A stretch of DNA of 64,000 nucleotides from Oscillospiraceae bacterium (GCA_017465665.1 JAFTVU010000025.1:1-64000), one strand, 5' to 3'; counted from the stretch's first letter, positions 51,302 through 60,621 are shown. Made by a program: numbers and translations. Notes: generated by a model from the sequence alone, not told the origin.

Positions 51302-52152
51302 GTGTTCTCCTTTTCTGTCAGAAGCTGTTCCATATCCTGTGGGATAGGCGAAGTCAGAGTTATGTGCTCACCACTGACAGGGTGTATGAAGCTCACCTCG
51401 CCGCAGTGAAGCGCCTGCCTGTTGATAGCGCTCAGATCACCGCCGTACATTTCGTCGCCGCAGAGTGGATATCCGATGTGTGCAAAATGCACGCGTATCT
51501 GATGAGTGCGCCCTGTTTTGAGTATCACACGGGAGAGTGTGCGTCCGTTGCCGTGTCGCTCGTCAGAGTACAATGTCAGCGCAGGCTGACCGTCAGGTGT
51601 GACGTTGCGGTAGATTATACTGTCCTGCACTCTGCCTATGGGTACATCTATCTCTCCGCTGCCCATATCTCCGTCAACTATCGCGTAATACACCTTGCTG
51701 ACTTTCTTTCCGAGAGACGCGGCGGCAAATCTGTTTTTGGCACAGACGCACAGTCCTGAGGTGTTGCGGTCAAGACGGTTTATGGCGCGGAAAGGTGTAT
51801 TCGGAAACATTGCCGCAAACAGATTTCCGAGCGTATCGTTGCGGTGCTTTATCGAGGGATGTACCGCCATATACGGCGGCTTATCGAAAACGATGATATC
51901 CTCGTCCTCGTACGCGATACCTGCTTTCAGCTCATGGTTAGGAATAAGTCCACCCTCATCCTCAAGGACGACGGTTATTACATCGCCCTCGGAAAGCAGA
52001 TCGACAGTGCGGATGATCTCACCGCCGCGTGTAAGTCCGCCCGAATGCTTCAGCTTTATTATAGTCCTATGTGAGAAGCCACGGGCTTTCAGCAGCCTTT
52101 GCAGCTGCCAGCCCTGCTCCTCTGATGTTACTGTCAGATTCAGCTCTCTCAT
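51298..52152 (-). CDS. RluA/RluD-family pseudouridine synthase
   Basis: A 284-residue enzyme. An S4-like N-terminus (LQRLLKARGFSHRTIIKLKH) is followed by the catalytic domain with VFDKPPYMAVHP, INRLDRNTSGL (catalytic Asp in RLDRxTSG) and KTGRTHQIRVHFAHIGYPL. It isomerises uridine to pseudouridine in rRNA or tRNA; the exact target cannot be read. It overlaps the DHHW gene by four bases upstream and the lipoprotein by four downstream. Confidence 0.9.
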   Translation of the reverse strand: MRELNLTVTSEEQGWQLQRLLKARGFSHRTIIKLKHSGGLTRGGEIIRTVDLLSEGDVITVVLEDEGGLIPNHELKAGIAYEDEDIIVFDKPPYMAVHPSIKHRNDTLGNLFAAMFPNTPFRAINRLDRNTSGLCVCAKNRFAAASLGKKVSKVYYAIVDGDMGSGEIDVPIGRVQDSIIYRNVTPDGQPALTLYSDERHGNGRTLSRVILKTGRTHQIRVHFAHIGYPLCGDEMYGGDLSAINRQALHCGEVSFIHPVSGEHITLTSPIPQDMEQLLTEKENT

Positions 52153-53360
52153 TTTGTAAGCTGTATCTTGCGGGCTGTTTCGTCCTCTGCAAAGGACACT
52201 GCGTTATACATGAACAGCGCCTGGGTGTATTCGTCAAGATCTAAGAAGTAGTTGAGATCGCCGTTGATATAGCGCATATCCACCATAGTGATCTTCTCAT
52301 AGTGGTTTGCAAGGAACGGAACAAGGCTATGCGCGTAGCTGTCCTTTATGAGCAGCAGGCGCTTGCCGTTGTCAAGATCTGTCTCAATGTCGATTATAGG
52401 CTGATTGCTGCCTGTAAATGATGAATACTTATCCTTTACAGCGAGATAGTCGCGCACATAAAGGCTGTCGTATGCAGTTTCCTTAGCGCCGTCAAACATC
52501 GTCATGGTGATCGAGGGAGCATTGTTTTTCAGGTGATAGTAGTCGATGCTATCAGGGGTGATGGAGTTATCCAGCGTCTTGGAATACAGCGTACCGCGGA
52601 AATCGCTGCTTGCGGTCTCTATATTGAACTCATTGAGAGAATATGGAGTGTATCCGAGTGCCTTGCCTGCTGCACAGTATGCATAATATGCGCCAAGACT
52701 GGTCCAGTGGTGGTCTGTACGGTAGAAGAGATAATCATCCTTGTGACCTGAAAGATAGCTCAGTGAATCTATTGTAGTCATGCTCTCAACATTGCCGTAG
52801 CAATTATCGATAAAGGTTTTCTGGCTGAGATATTCATTGTACTTAGGCATTTCCGCGGAGAAGATCTCCTGTGCTGTAGGTGCAAGCATGAACGCACAGG
52901 GTATATCGGAGTGATTTGCCGCAAAGGAGCTCATAGCTTTTAGTGAATCGGAAACGGTTTTTTCATCATATTCCTTGAATACCTGTATCATCTGGTCATC
53001 CAGAGTATACACACCGTTGATCTCCTCTTTTCCTATGAGGGCTTCCATTTTATTCTTTGCCTGTACCCAGCTTTCTCTGCCCGCAAGATGGTCTGCGTAA
53101 TAGACCTCCAGATCGTCCATATAGCTGTTTTCATCGCGGACGGTGATATAATCCCATTTGACAGCGTCGATATAGTCACCGAAGCTTTCAGCCTTTTCAG
53201 CTTTCTTTTCATTGATGAGAGTAGGGAGCTTTGCAAGGGTACGGTTTTCGTTTTCGCTGCGCTCCTGGTTCGGGAGAGCCATCGTTACTATCGGAATACC
53301 CAGCAGCACTACCGCAAACAGTGCGATCATCAGCTTTTCGGGCGTCATTTTAAATTTCAT
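52149..53360 (-). CDS. DHHW-family protein (AlgJ/AlgX-like, partner of MBOAT)
   Basis: A 403-residue protein with one N-terminal membrane span (LMIALFAVVLLGIPIVTM). The extracytoplasmic domain has YRTDHHWTSLGAYYAY (residues about 212-228), the DHHW motif, and KDSYAHSLVPFL, which holds the SGNH-like serine. Such proteins work with membrane-bound O-acyltransferases to acetylate surface polysaccharides or wall polymers. It lies 12 bases after the MBOAT gene, as expected for a donor-acceptor pair. Confidence 0.85.
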   Translation of the reverse strand: MKFKMTPEKLMIALFAVVLLGIPIVTMALPNQERSENENRTLAKLPTLINEKKAEKAESFGDYIDAVKWDYITVRDENSYMDDLEVYYADHLAGRESWVQAKNKMEALIGKEEINGVYTLDDQMIQVFKEYDEKTVSDSLKAMSSFAANHSDIPCAFMLAPTAQEIFSAEMPKYNEYLSQKTFIDNCYGNVESMTTIDSLSYLSGHKDDYLFYRTDHHWTSLGAYYAYCAAGKALGYTPYSLNEFNIETASSDFRGTLYSKTLDNSITPDSIDYYHLKNNAPSITMTMFDGAKETAYDSLYVRDYLAVKDKYSSFTGSNQPIIDIETDLDNGKRLLLIKDSYAHSLVPFLANHYEKITMVDMRYINGDLNYFLDLDEYTQALFMYNAVSFAEDETARKIQLTK

Positions 53361-53372
53361 GCTTCTCCCTCC

Positions 53373-54815
53373 TTAGAAATTGAAATACAGGAACGGATTG
53401 TAGGTGGATGTGGCGATATACGCTACAGCAGCCAGCATAATGCACAGCTGCACCAGCGGAGCGCCGTACTGCACCCACTTCGGAGCCTTTTCCTTAACAA
53501 AGTTTACGAACATCTTGATAAGATCGGAGCTGCCGAGGATACATACCGCAAAGATTATACCGTAGTTCATTATAGCGCTGGTTGCAAAGTTATCCATGAA
53601 TACGCCGTTGGCGCCGAACATCGCGCCGATATAGGTGAATACCTGTGAGAACATCTCGCCGATGTTAACGGTAGTTGGATCAATCGCTTCGAACATTACC
53701 CAGCCGAATACCACCAGAACAAAGGTGTACAGCCAGCTGAAGAATGATGGCAGCTTTTCGAGCAGCTTTCCGAGGAACAGCCTTTCAAGCACTATCAGAA
53801 CGCCAAAGTATGCGCCCCAGAGCATGAAGTTCCAGCTTGCGCCGTGCCATATACCTGTTACGGTCCATACCACCATCAGGTTGAAGATAGTGCGCGCGAG
53901 TCCTTTTCGGTTTCCGCCGAGAGGGATATAGATATAGCTCTTGAACCAAGCGCCAAGAGTCATGTGCCAGCGGCGCCAGAATTCAGAGATACTGTGCGAC
54001 ATATAGGGATAATCGAAGTTTTCGGGGAAGTTGAAGCCCATCATCTTGCCCAGACCTATCGCCATATCGGAATATCCGCTGAAATCAAAGAAGATCTGGA
54101 ATGTGAAAGCAAGGATACCGAGCCATGCGGTAACAACTGAAAGAGTTGAATAATCGAACTCTGCCATGGTCTTTATGCTTGTCCACAGTGCGCCGATGTT
54201 GTTTGCTATCAGCACCTTTTTACCAAGACCTGTGATGAAGCGGCAGATACCGTCACCTACCTGTTTTTCGGTCAGAGTGCGGTTGTCTATCTCGTTCTGG
54301 ATATCCTCATATCTTACGATAGGGCCTGCAACCAGCTGCGGGAACAGGGAAACGAAGCCGATAAAGCTTACAGGGTTCTTCTGTACCTTAATGTTTCTTC
54401 TGTACAGGTCGATAGTGTAGGACATCGACTGGAACGTAAAGAAGCTGATACCGATGGGCAGAGGCAGGTTGGGATTGGGAATGCTCCAGCCGAACCATGC
54501 ATTTGCAGAGTTTATCAGGAAGCCGAGGTACTTGAATGTACCAAGCAGACCCAGATTCATCAGCAGTGATACTATAAGGCAAGCTGTGCGTACCTTTGGC
54601 TTGTCATCATATTTTGCGATCATCAGTCCTGCAAAATAGTCGATGGCTGTGGAAAGCAGCATAGCGAATACATACAGCGGCTCACCCCATGCGTAGAACA
54701 CGATACCGCTTATCAGTATTATCACGTTCCTTGCCTTGTTGTTCGGCATAAGATAATACAGTATCAGCGTTATCGGAAGAAACGCGAACAGGAACGTTAA
54801 GCTGGAAAAGACCAT
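53373..54815 (-). CDS. MBOAT O-acyltransferase (AlgI/DltB family)
   Basis: A 480-residue membrane protein with about 11 spans. LPLPIGISFFTFQSMSYTID, SEFWRRWHMTLGAWF and VTGIWHGASWNFMLWG (catalytic His) define the family. It moves acyl groups across the membrane to a DHHW or DltD-type partner. The sole neighbour of this type is the DHHW gene immediately downstream; no dltA/C genes are visible, so polysaccharide O-acetylation is the better guess. The ATG at 54815 follows rnmV by 15 bases. Confidence 0.92.
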   Translation of the reverse strand: MVFSSLTFLFAFLPITLILYYLMPNNKARNVIILISGIVFYAWGEPLYVFAMLLSTAIDYFAGLMIAKYDDKPKVRTACLIVSLLMNLGLLGTFKYLGFLINSANAWFGWSIPNPNLPLPIGISFFTFQSMSYTIDLYRRNIKVQKNPVSFIGFVSLFPQLVAGPIVRYEDIQNEIDNRTLTEKQVGDGICRFITGLGKKVLIANNIGALWTSIKTMAEFDYSTLSVVTAWLGILAFTFQIFFDFSGYSDMAIGLGKMMGFNFPENFDYPYMSHSISEFWRRWHMTLGAWFKSYIYIPLGGNRKGLARTIFNLMVVWTVTGIWHGASWNFMLWGAYFGVLIVLERLFLGKLLEKLPSFFSWLYTFVLVVFGWVMFEAIDPTTVNIGEMFSQVFTYIGAMFGANGVFMDNFATSAIMNYGIIFAVCILGSSDLIKMFVNFVKEKAPKWVQYGAPLVQLCIMLAAVAYIATSTYNPFLYFNF

Positions 54816-54830
54816 AGTAATCCCCCTTGT

Positions 54831-55403
54831 TTACCTCATTTCAAGAAATTCATCTCTTGTATACATGACGTTAAGTATTTCTATAAGCATATTTGCGGAG
54901 AGCAGTTCGGGAAGTCCGAGACTTCTTTGCAGCTCTGCACGCATTATGGCAGAGTTTTCTCCGCCTATAAGACCCATATCCATCAGATCCGCCTTGGTTA
55001 TAGGCTCGGATTTAGGTTGAGATTCATCGGCTATGACGCCTGCTTTTCTAAACGCATCCAGAAGAACTTCTGTAGTCATGCCCTCAACGCCCAGCTTGCC
55101 CTGCTTTGACGGCTGAGCCTTTCGCCGTTCTTTCCCGAAAACATCGGGAATATATACGTTTATTATCTCGCCCTGCTTTACGATATTCCGCAGATGCGAA
55201 CGTATCTGAAAGCCTGCGCTGTCGCTGTCTGTAAGGATGATTATACCATTTCTGGCGGCAAGAGTGCGGATAAGCTCCTGCTTTTCCTTGTCCTTATAGA
55301 TGGCGAAGCCGCCAGTGGGGATTATTACCGCATCGACAAGGCTTGAGAGCCTTATCTTATCGTATTTCCCCTCTACTATTATTGCTTGTTTTATCTTTAT
55401 CAT
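54831..55403 (-). CDS. rnmV: ribonuclease M5 (5S rRNA maturation), TOPRIM/DUF4093
   Basis: A 190-residue TOPRIM protein: AIIVEGKYDKIRLSSL (Glu of the metal site), IPTGGFAI, IIILTDSDSAGFQIR (DxD) and KLGVEGMTTEVLLDAFRKAG. RNase M5 trims 5S rRNA precursor. It overlaps the holA gene by four bases. Confidence 0.88.
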   Translation of the reverse strand: MIKIKQAIIVEGKYDKIRLSSLVDAVIIPTGGFAIYKDKEKQELIRTLAARNGIIILTDSDSAGFQIRSHLRNIVKQGEIINVYIPDVFGKERRKAQPSKQGKLGVEGMTTEVLLDAFRKAGVIADESQPKSEPITKADLMDMGLIGGENSAIMRAELQRSLGLPELLSANMLIEILNVMYTRDEFLEMR

Positions 55404-56443
55404 GTGCGCCTCAGTACAGATATCTCAGTAAGCGCCTGCTCAAGCAGAGTGCGGCGGTCGGCGCGCGAGGAGTTCAGCAGCAGATTGGTGCGGTAGAGTA
55501 TATCGATACAGCTTTTCAGGTAATCCACAGATAGATATTTCACTGAGCCGTATGCCTTTGTGAGAACAAAGGTACGGTTTCTGGGATAGTTGAAAGCGGC
55601 TGCCGCATCGTTCGCGGACTTTTTGGCAAGCATTGCAAGCTTAGCACGGTAGCAGTCCACAAAATGACCTGAGAGCGTGCCGAGTATCACCACAGGCTCC
55701 ATGCGCTGCACGAACAGATCATCCAGTATCTGAAAAGCATTTGCTACTCTGCCTGCGAAAAGCTCAGATGCCAGAGTATAGATGCTTGTATCGACCAGCT
55801 TCGGCACAAGGGAGTCTATAGCGTCCTTGGTTATCTCGCCGCTGACAGTATAATCACACAGCTTCTGCACCTCTGTTGACAAAAGCTGCATATCTCTTCC
55901 GCAAAGCTCTGCCAATAACACTGCGTTCTGCTCAGAAAGGTTGCAGCCAAGACGCGAAGCTTTTTTCACAGCCATTTTTGCAAGCTGCGAAGCGCTCATA
56001 TACTTCATCTCGCACAGTACACCGCATTTTTCTGCTGCAGCCATCAGCTTTTTCATCTTAGCCTTTGGCTTTTTGGCGTCTATTTCGATGCCCGTCTGGG
56101 AGATGATCAGCACAGTAGTATCGGGCAGCTCCTCGATTATGGAGAGATAAGCGGCAAGCTCGGCGTTATCCAGCTTGTCCGCATCCAGATCGGATATCAC
56201 AATGACCTTGTATTCCGAGAAGAACGGCATGCTGTCTGCAAAATCAGAAAGGCTGTCTGATGGCGGAGCCTCATTGAAGCGCACGAAGTTAAGGTCTGAG
56301 GGGTCTGCCCCCAGCGCCGCTTCTATTATCTTGTTTTCGTAGGTCTTGGTGAGGAAATGCTCCTCGCCGAACAGGAAATACACACGGGCAAGCTGACCTG
56401 CCTTGAGGTCGGCTTTCAGTCGTGCTTCTTCTATTTTAGCCAC
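55400..56443 (-). CDS. holA: DNA polymerase III delta subunit
   Basis: A 347-residue clamp-loader subunit: VYFLFGEEHFLTKTYENKII at the N-terminus, VIVISDLDADKLDNAELAAY, GRDMQLLSTEVQKLCDY and LFAGRVANAFQILDDL. The AAA+ fold lacks a canonical P-loop, as in HolA. The start is GTG at 56443 with AAGGAGCAATAA upstream. It begins the gene string running down to 50654. Confidence 0.88.
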   Translation of the reverse strand: MAKIEEARLKADLKAGQLARVYFLFGEEHFLTKTYENKIIEAALGADPSDLNFVRFNEAPPSDSLSDFADSMPFFSEYKVIVISDLDADKLDNAELAAYLSIIEELPDTTVLIISQTGIEIDAKKPKAKMKKLMAAAEKCGVLCEMKYMSASQLAKMAVKKASRLGCNLSEQNAVLLAELCGRDMQLLSTEVQKLCDYTVSGEITKDAIDSLVPKLVDTSIYTLASELFAGRVANAFQILDDLFVQRMEPVVILGTLSGHFVDCYRAKLAMLAKKSANDAAAAFNYPRNRTFVLTKAYGSVKYLSVDYLKSCIDILYRTNLLLNSSRADRRTLLEQALTEISVLRRT

Positions 56444-56486
56444 TTATTGCTCCTTAATGCATCGTTTTAAATATAATTGTACATCG

Positions 56487-56508
56487 ACTATCACCGCAAG
56501 GTGATAGT
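56487..56508. other. hairpin with GCAA loop
   Basis: ACTATCACC-GCAA-GGTGATAGT, a perfect nine-base stem next to the branched element at 56511. Confidence 0.7.
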
Positions 56509-56510
56509 AA

Positions 56511-56582
56511 TATATATTTGCAGCAAGCGAAGCTTGCGTGCCGCAAAGCGGCACAAAAATCCGATAGGATTGCAAATATATT
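56511..56582. repeat. four-way-junction (cloverleaf-like) palindromic element
   Basis: The outer arms ATATATTTGCA and TGCAAATATAT (11 bases, near 56512-56522 and 56571-56581) enclose three perfect hairpins: GCAAGC-GAA-GCTTGC (56523-56537), GTGCCGC-AAA-GCGGCAC (56538-56554) and ATCC-GATA-GGAT (56559-56570). It overlaps the stop codon of the HIT gene (56581-56583). It resembles a non-autonomous repeat or a structured RNA. Confidence 0.7.
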
Positions 56583-56922
56583 AAGCCATTTCTGTAGACA
56601 GCTTCTTGCCGCCGAGAATGTGGAAATGCAGATGTCTTACGGTCTGACCGCCGTCCTCGCCGATATTGGATACTACGCGGTAGCCGTTTACAAGGCCCTC
56701 TTCCTTTGCGATCTGAGGGATAACAGAGAAGATATGTGCCACAACAGCGCTGTTCTCGGCTGTTATCTCATCCACACCGCCGATGTGTGCCTTTGGAATC
56801 ACAAGAATGTGTGTGGGAGCCATGGGCGCGATATCACGGAATGCAAGGCACTTGTCGTCCTCGTATACCTTTGTTGAGGGGATATCCCCTGCGATTATTT
56901 TGCAGAATAAGCAGTTTTCCAT
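56581..56922 (-). CDS. HIT-family nucleotide hydrolase
   Basis: A 113-residue histidine triad protein of the HinT type: CLFCKIIAGDIPSTKVYEDD at the start and VRHLHFHILGG (HxHxHxx; the middle His is the nucleophile) near the end. These hydrolyse AMP-linked phosphoramidates. The stop codon lies inside the branched element. Confidence 0.93.
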   Translation of the reverse strand: MENCLFCKIIAGDIPSTKVYEDDKCLAFRDIAPMAPTHILVIPKAHIGGVDEITAENSAVVAHIFSVIPQIAKEEGLVNGYRVVSNIGEDGGQTVRHLHFHILGGKKLSTEMA

Positions 56923-56937
56923 TTTGGTTTCCTCCTA

Positions 56938-57186
56938 TTAGTGTTGTGGTGCAAATGTGTTTGTAAAGACGATCATTGCAAAGCAAAAAAGAACGGCAAT
57001 AGCGCATAACACAGAAATAAGCGTTAACGCTATGGTGCGGTTGATGTGCTTTTGCTGATTTTCATGTTCGTCTTGTGTTTTGAGCATTATATCTGATTCT
57101 ATTGTTTCGATTTCTGTTTCATTGAGGCTATTGGTTATTTTGCGTCCTTCATCGCCGGTGAGTTCTGTGTCATTTAAAATAGCCAT
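56938..57186 (-). CDS. small single-span membrane protein
   Basis: An 82-residue protein: a charged, Thr/Glu-rich N-terminal half and one hydrophobic segment (IALTLISVLCAIAVLFCFAMIV). No family is recognised. The ATG at 57186 has TGGAGGATAT upstream. A hairpin of ten bases (TACGGTCTTTG/CAAAGACCGTA, about 57209-57239) lies upstream. Confidence 0.65.
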   Translation of the reverse strand: MAILNDTELTGDEGRKITNSLNETEIETIESDIMLKTQDEHENQQKHINRTIALTLISVLCAIAVLFCFAMIVFTNTFAPQH

Positions 57187-57208
57187 ATATCCTCCAATTT
57201 ACACAATA

Positions 57209-57239
57209 CGGTCTTTGAACGACTATCCAAAGACCGTAC
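57209..57239. terminator. hairpin downstream of alaS
   Basis: TACGGTCTTTG/CAAAGACCGTA stem with a nine-base loop. The T run on the minus strand is weak, so termination here is uncertain. Confidence 0.45.
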
Positions 57240-57280
57240 CATATTATCTTACAACATATCAGGTAAAGATGGGGTTAAAG

Positions 57281-59911
57281 TTACTTGATGAACTTAGCAG
57301 CAATATCAGCAGCAGCACCGAATGTTTCGGCAAGCTTTGATACATCGGGGATACCTGCCATAGCCTGATCGGGCTTTCCGCCGCCCTTGCCGCCCATGAG
57401 AGCAGCCATTTCCTTAACCATCTGACCTGCGTTAGCGCCCTTTTCCACAGCGGACTTGGAGCACTTGCAAAGCATATTGCTCTTGCCGTCATTAGTGCCA
57501 ACGAGGATAGCCACGAAGCAGTCGAACTTGTCTGCGAGACTGTCGCCGATCTTTCTGAGACCGTCAGCACCTGTGCCGTCCAGAGCAGCAGTGATGATCT
57601 TCACGCCGTTTACCTCAGGGCAGCCCTCGCCGAGGTTGCCCATCTGAGCGTTGGCAGCGGCCTGCTGCATAGCCTCGATCTTCTTATCCTTTTCGCGCAG
57701 CTCGCTCATTACGTTTTCGCAGCGCTTTACAAGCTCATTTGTGTTAGCAATCTTCAGAGTATCCGCAGCCTTTACCACTGTATCCTTGTAGGAGTTCAGC
57801 AGCTCCAGAACGTTCATACCTGTTACAGCCTCGATTCTTCTTACACCGCTTGCAACGGATGTCTCGGAAACGATCTTGAACAGACCTGCACAAGCGGAAT
57901 TTTTCAGATGAGTACCGCCGCAGAACTCTGTGGAGTATTCACCGACTGTTACAACTCGTACAACATCGCCGTACTTCTCACCGAAGAGAGCCATAGCGCC
58001 TTTCTTCTTAGCCTCCTCGATAGGCAGCTCCTCTGTTACAACGGGAACGCCCTCAAGGATCACCTTGTTTACATAAGCCTCGATCTTTGCAAGCTCCTCG
58101 GGGGTAACTGCATTGAAATGGCTGAAGTCGAATCTGCATCTGTAGGGATCAACATAAGAGCCGCTCTGGTGAACGTGGTCGCCGAGAACTTCTCTCAGTG
58201 CGCTCTGCAGGATATGTGCACAGGTGTGGTTGCGCTCTGTAGCGGAACGCTTCTCGCTGTCAACTGTTGCAGTCACGTTATCTCCTACGGAGAATCCGCC
58301 TGCCAGCACCTCGCCGCTGCAGATATATGCGCCGCCTGTCAGCTTCTGAGTATCGTCAACGCGGATAACGCTTGTACCGTTTGTGATAGTACCGCAGTCG
58401 CCTACCTGACCACCCATCTCAGCGTAGAAAGGAGTGTTCTCGATGATAACGCTTACCTTATCGCCTGCGCCGCAAAGCTCTGCAATCTCGCCGTCCTTAA
58501 CGAGCGCAAGGATCTTTGTATCGGATGTAAGGCCTGAGTAGCCTACGAAATTTGTTTTGTAGTTATCGAGCTCGGAGTTCTTAGCATTGTCCCAGCCGCC
58601 GCCAAGCTTCTTGTTTGCACGGGCTGTATCCTTCTGCTCCTGCATCAGAGCCTTGAAGCCATCCTCGTCAGCCTCCAGACCTTTCTCCTCAAGGATCTCC
58701 TTTGTGAGGTCGAGCGGGAAGCCATAGGTATCGTGCAGCTTGAATACATCAGCGCCTGCGAGTGTCTTTTCGCCCTTTGCGATAAGAGCATCGATCATTT
58801 CGTTGAGGATCTCTGTGCCCTTGTCAACTGTCTTTGCGAAGCTCTCTTCCTCGGTCTTGATCACCTTCTTGATGTATGCACGCTTCTCATCCAGCTCGGG
58901 ATAAGCTGAGAGGTTCTCGTCGATAACAGTATCGCATACCTCGTGCAGGAAAGAGTTTGTGTAGCCCAGCATACGTCCGTGACGTGCAGCACGTCTGAGC
59001 AGACGGCGCAGAACGTAGCCACGACCCTCGTTGGAGGGAAGAACACCGTCGCCTACCATGAAAGTAGTGGAACGGATATGGTCTGTGATAACGCGGATGG
59101 AGATGTCCTTTTTAGCGTCTGCCTTGTACTCAACGCCGATGATGGAGCAGATGCGCTTCATGATGTTCTGAACTGTATCTACCTCAAACAGGTTATCAAC
59201 GTCCTGCATTACGCAGGCAAGTCTCTCAAGACCCATACCTGTATCGATGTTCTTGGTTGCGAGCTGTGTGTAGTTGCCCTTGCCATCATTATCAAACTGG
59301 GTGAATACGTTGTTCCAGATCTCGATGATTCTGTCGCAGTCGGAAGCCTGTTCAAAGCTCTCAAAGGGGCCGTACTTTTCGCCTCTGTCAAAGTGGATCT
59401 CGGAGCAGGGGCCGCAGGGACCGCTGCCGTGCTCCCAGAAGTTATCCTTTTTGCCGAGCTTGATGATACGGTCACGGGGAACGCCTACCTCGTCAGCCCA
59501 GATATCGCCGGCCTCATCGTCCTGCTCGTAGATTGTCACCCACAGTCTGTCTGCGGGGATCTCCAGAGTTTTTGTGAGGAATTCCCATGCCCATGCGATA
59601 GCTTCGTGCTTGAAGTAATCGCCGAAAGAGAAGTTGCCCAGCATCTCGAAGTAAGTACCGTGACGTGCGGTCTTACCAACGTTCTCGATATCGGGAGTAC
59701 GGATGCACTTCTGGCAGGTGGTAACTCTGTGGCAGGGAGGCTCTTCAATACCCTGGAAGTACTTCTTCAGAGGAGTCATACCTGCATTTATGAGCAGGAT
59801 GGAGTTATCTCCCTGGGGTACCAGAGGGAAAGAGTTCATACGGAGATGTCCTTTGGATTCAAAGAACTTGAGATAGCTTTCGCGGAGGTCATTTAAGCCT
59901 GTCCATTTCAT
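57281..59911 (-). CDS. alaS: alanyl-tRNA synthetase
   Basis: An 876-residue class II enzyme. WTGLNDLRESYLKFFESKGH and TTCQKCIRTPDIENVGKTARH belong to the aminoacylation domain; RRLLRRAARHGRMLGY follows; the editing domain has HTCAHILQSALREVLGDHVHQSGS (HxxxH) and FCGGTHLKNSA (CxxxH). The C-terminal oligomerisation domain ends in GGKGGGKPDQAMAG. Length is standard. The promoter lies at 59983-60010. There is no room for a T-box leader. Confidence 0.98.
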   Translation of the reverse strand: MKWTGLNDLRESYLKFFESKGHLRMNSFPLVPQGDNSILLINAGMTPLKKYFQGIEEPPCHRVTTCQKCIRTPDIENVGKTARHGTYFEMLGNFSFGDYFKHEAIAWAWEFLTKTLEIPADRLWVTIYEQDDEAGDIWADEVGVPRDRIIKLGKKDNFWEHGSGPCGPCSEIHFDRGEKYGPFESFEQASDCDRIIEIWNNVFTQFDNDGKGNYTQLATKNIDTGMGLERLACVMQDVDNLFEVDTVQNIMKRICSIIGVEYKADAKKDISIRVITDHIRSTTFMVGDGVLPSNEGRGYVLRRLLRRAARHGRMLGYTNSFLHEVCDTVIDENLSAYPELDEKRAYIKKVIKTEEESFAKTVDKGTEILNEMIDALIAKGEKTLAGADVFKLHDTYGFPLDLTKEILEEKGLEADEDGFKALMQEQKDTARANKKLGGGWDNAKNSELDNYKTNFVGYSGLTSDTKILALVKDGEIAELCGAGDKVSVIIENTPFYAEMGGQVGDCGTITNGTSVIRVDDTQKLTGGAYICSGEVLAGGFSVGDNVTATVDSEKRSATERNHTCAHILQSALREVLGDHVHQSGSYVDPYRCRFDFSHFNAVTPEELAKIEAYVNKVILEGVPVVTEELPIEEAKKKGAMALFGEKYGDVVRVVTVGEYSTEFCGGTHLKNSACAGLFKIVSETSVASGVRRIEAVTGMNVLELLNSYKDTVVKAADTLKIANTNELVKRCENVMSELREKDKKIEAMQQAAANAQMGNLGEGCPEVNGVKIITAALDGTGADGLRKIGDSLADKFDCFVAILVGTNDGKSNMLCKCSKSAVEKGANAGQMVKEMAALMGGKGGGKPDQAMAGIPDVSKLAETFGAAADIAAKFIK

Positions 59912-59982
59912 AATAGTTGTCCTCGATTTTTATAGATTTTTTTAATATTATTCCCTTTTACGGCAAATAAACATACATTATT

Positions 59983-60010
59983 ATTATAATACATTTTCGG
60001 AAAAAGTCAA
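59983..60010 (-). promoter_or_regulatory. promoter of alaS
   Basis: Minus strand: TTGACT (60005-60010), 16 bases, TATAAT (59983-59988), about 70 bases before the ATG. Confidence 0.78.
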
Positions 60011-60012
60011 TA

Positions 60013-60076
60013 CAAAAAGCGCCGTCGATACGCTATTTTCACCAGATTAGGCGAAAATACCGAAATTTGACGGCGC
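60013..60076 (-). terminator. terminator of the gene at 60109
   Basis: Long hairpin: GCGCCGTC and GACGGCGC arms (60019-60026, 60069-60076) enclose an inner TATTTTC/GAAAATA stem. On the minus strand TTTTTG follows. Confidence 0.8.
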
Positions 60077-60108
60077 ATAGCCTTTCATCAGTATAAAAAT
60101 GCAGATGA

Positions 60109-60621
60109 TTATGCATTAAAAAGGTGTTTCATCTCGTCCATGAACGGTTCATCGTACAGCTTAGGGTAGTAGCCGAAGACCAGCTCATAGAACTGCATAT
60201 CTGTGAGCGCTTCAAACTCTCCATAGAGGAATCCGCGGTAGCTCCGCATGGCGTCTGCCATGGAGCGTGCCTTGTCAGTTTCTCCTGCGGCAAGACGTGA
60301 ACATATCATATCATTGCCGTATATGATTGCAGGAACATGCTTTGTGGCTTTGCTGAAATCGTAGTCAAGTGTTGGGCAGAGAAATGAAAAATGCTGCTTT
60401 ACGGCAGAGAAAAACGGCTTGCTGCCAGATCTCAGCTCTCTTTTAAGGGCGCGCATACATTTTCTGAGCGGCTTTTTATCGTTGCCGCAGTGGGAAAGCG
60501 CAGCAGAAATACTGTCCAGCAGAGGGATGTAATCGTACTGATCTCCGCGTGCGAGAGCAGAGTACAGCTCATGCGATATATCCAGCACTCTTGCAAGTGC
60601 GGAAGCTTCTGTCATAGCCAC
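60109..60621 (-). CDS. hypothetical protein, 170 residues
   Basis: A mostly helical, soluble protein (LARVLDISHELYSALARGDQ, PLRKCMRALKRELRSGSKPF, YYPKLYDEPFMDEMKHLF). I recognise no family or catalytic motif. The GTG at 60621 has GGAGG eight bases upstream; ATG 60615 is an alternative. Confidence 0.65.
   Translation of the reverse strand: MAMTEASALARVLDISHELYSALARGDQYDYIPLLDSISAALSHCGNDKKPLRKCMRALKRELRSGSKPFFSAVKQHFSFLCPTLDYDFSKATKHVPAIIYGNDMICSRLAAGETDKARSMADAMRSYRGFLYGEFEALTDMQFYELVFGYYPKLYDEPFMDEMKHLFNA

Noticed and set aside
59912..60000. Possible T-box leader before alaS
   Set aside because: Only about 70 bases lie between the promoter and the ATG, with no T-box sequence or specifier stem.
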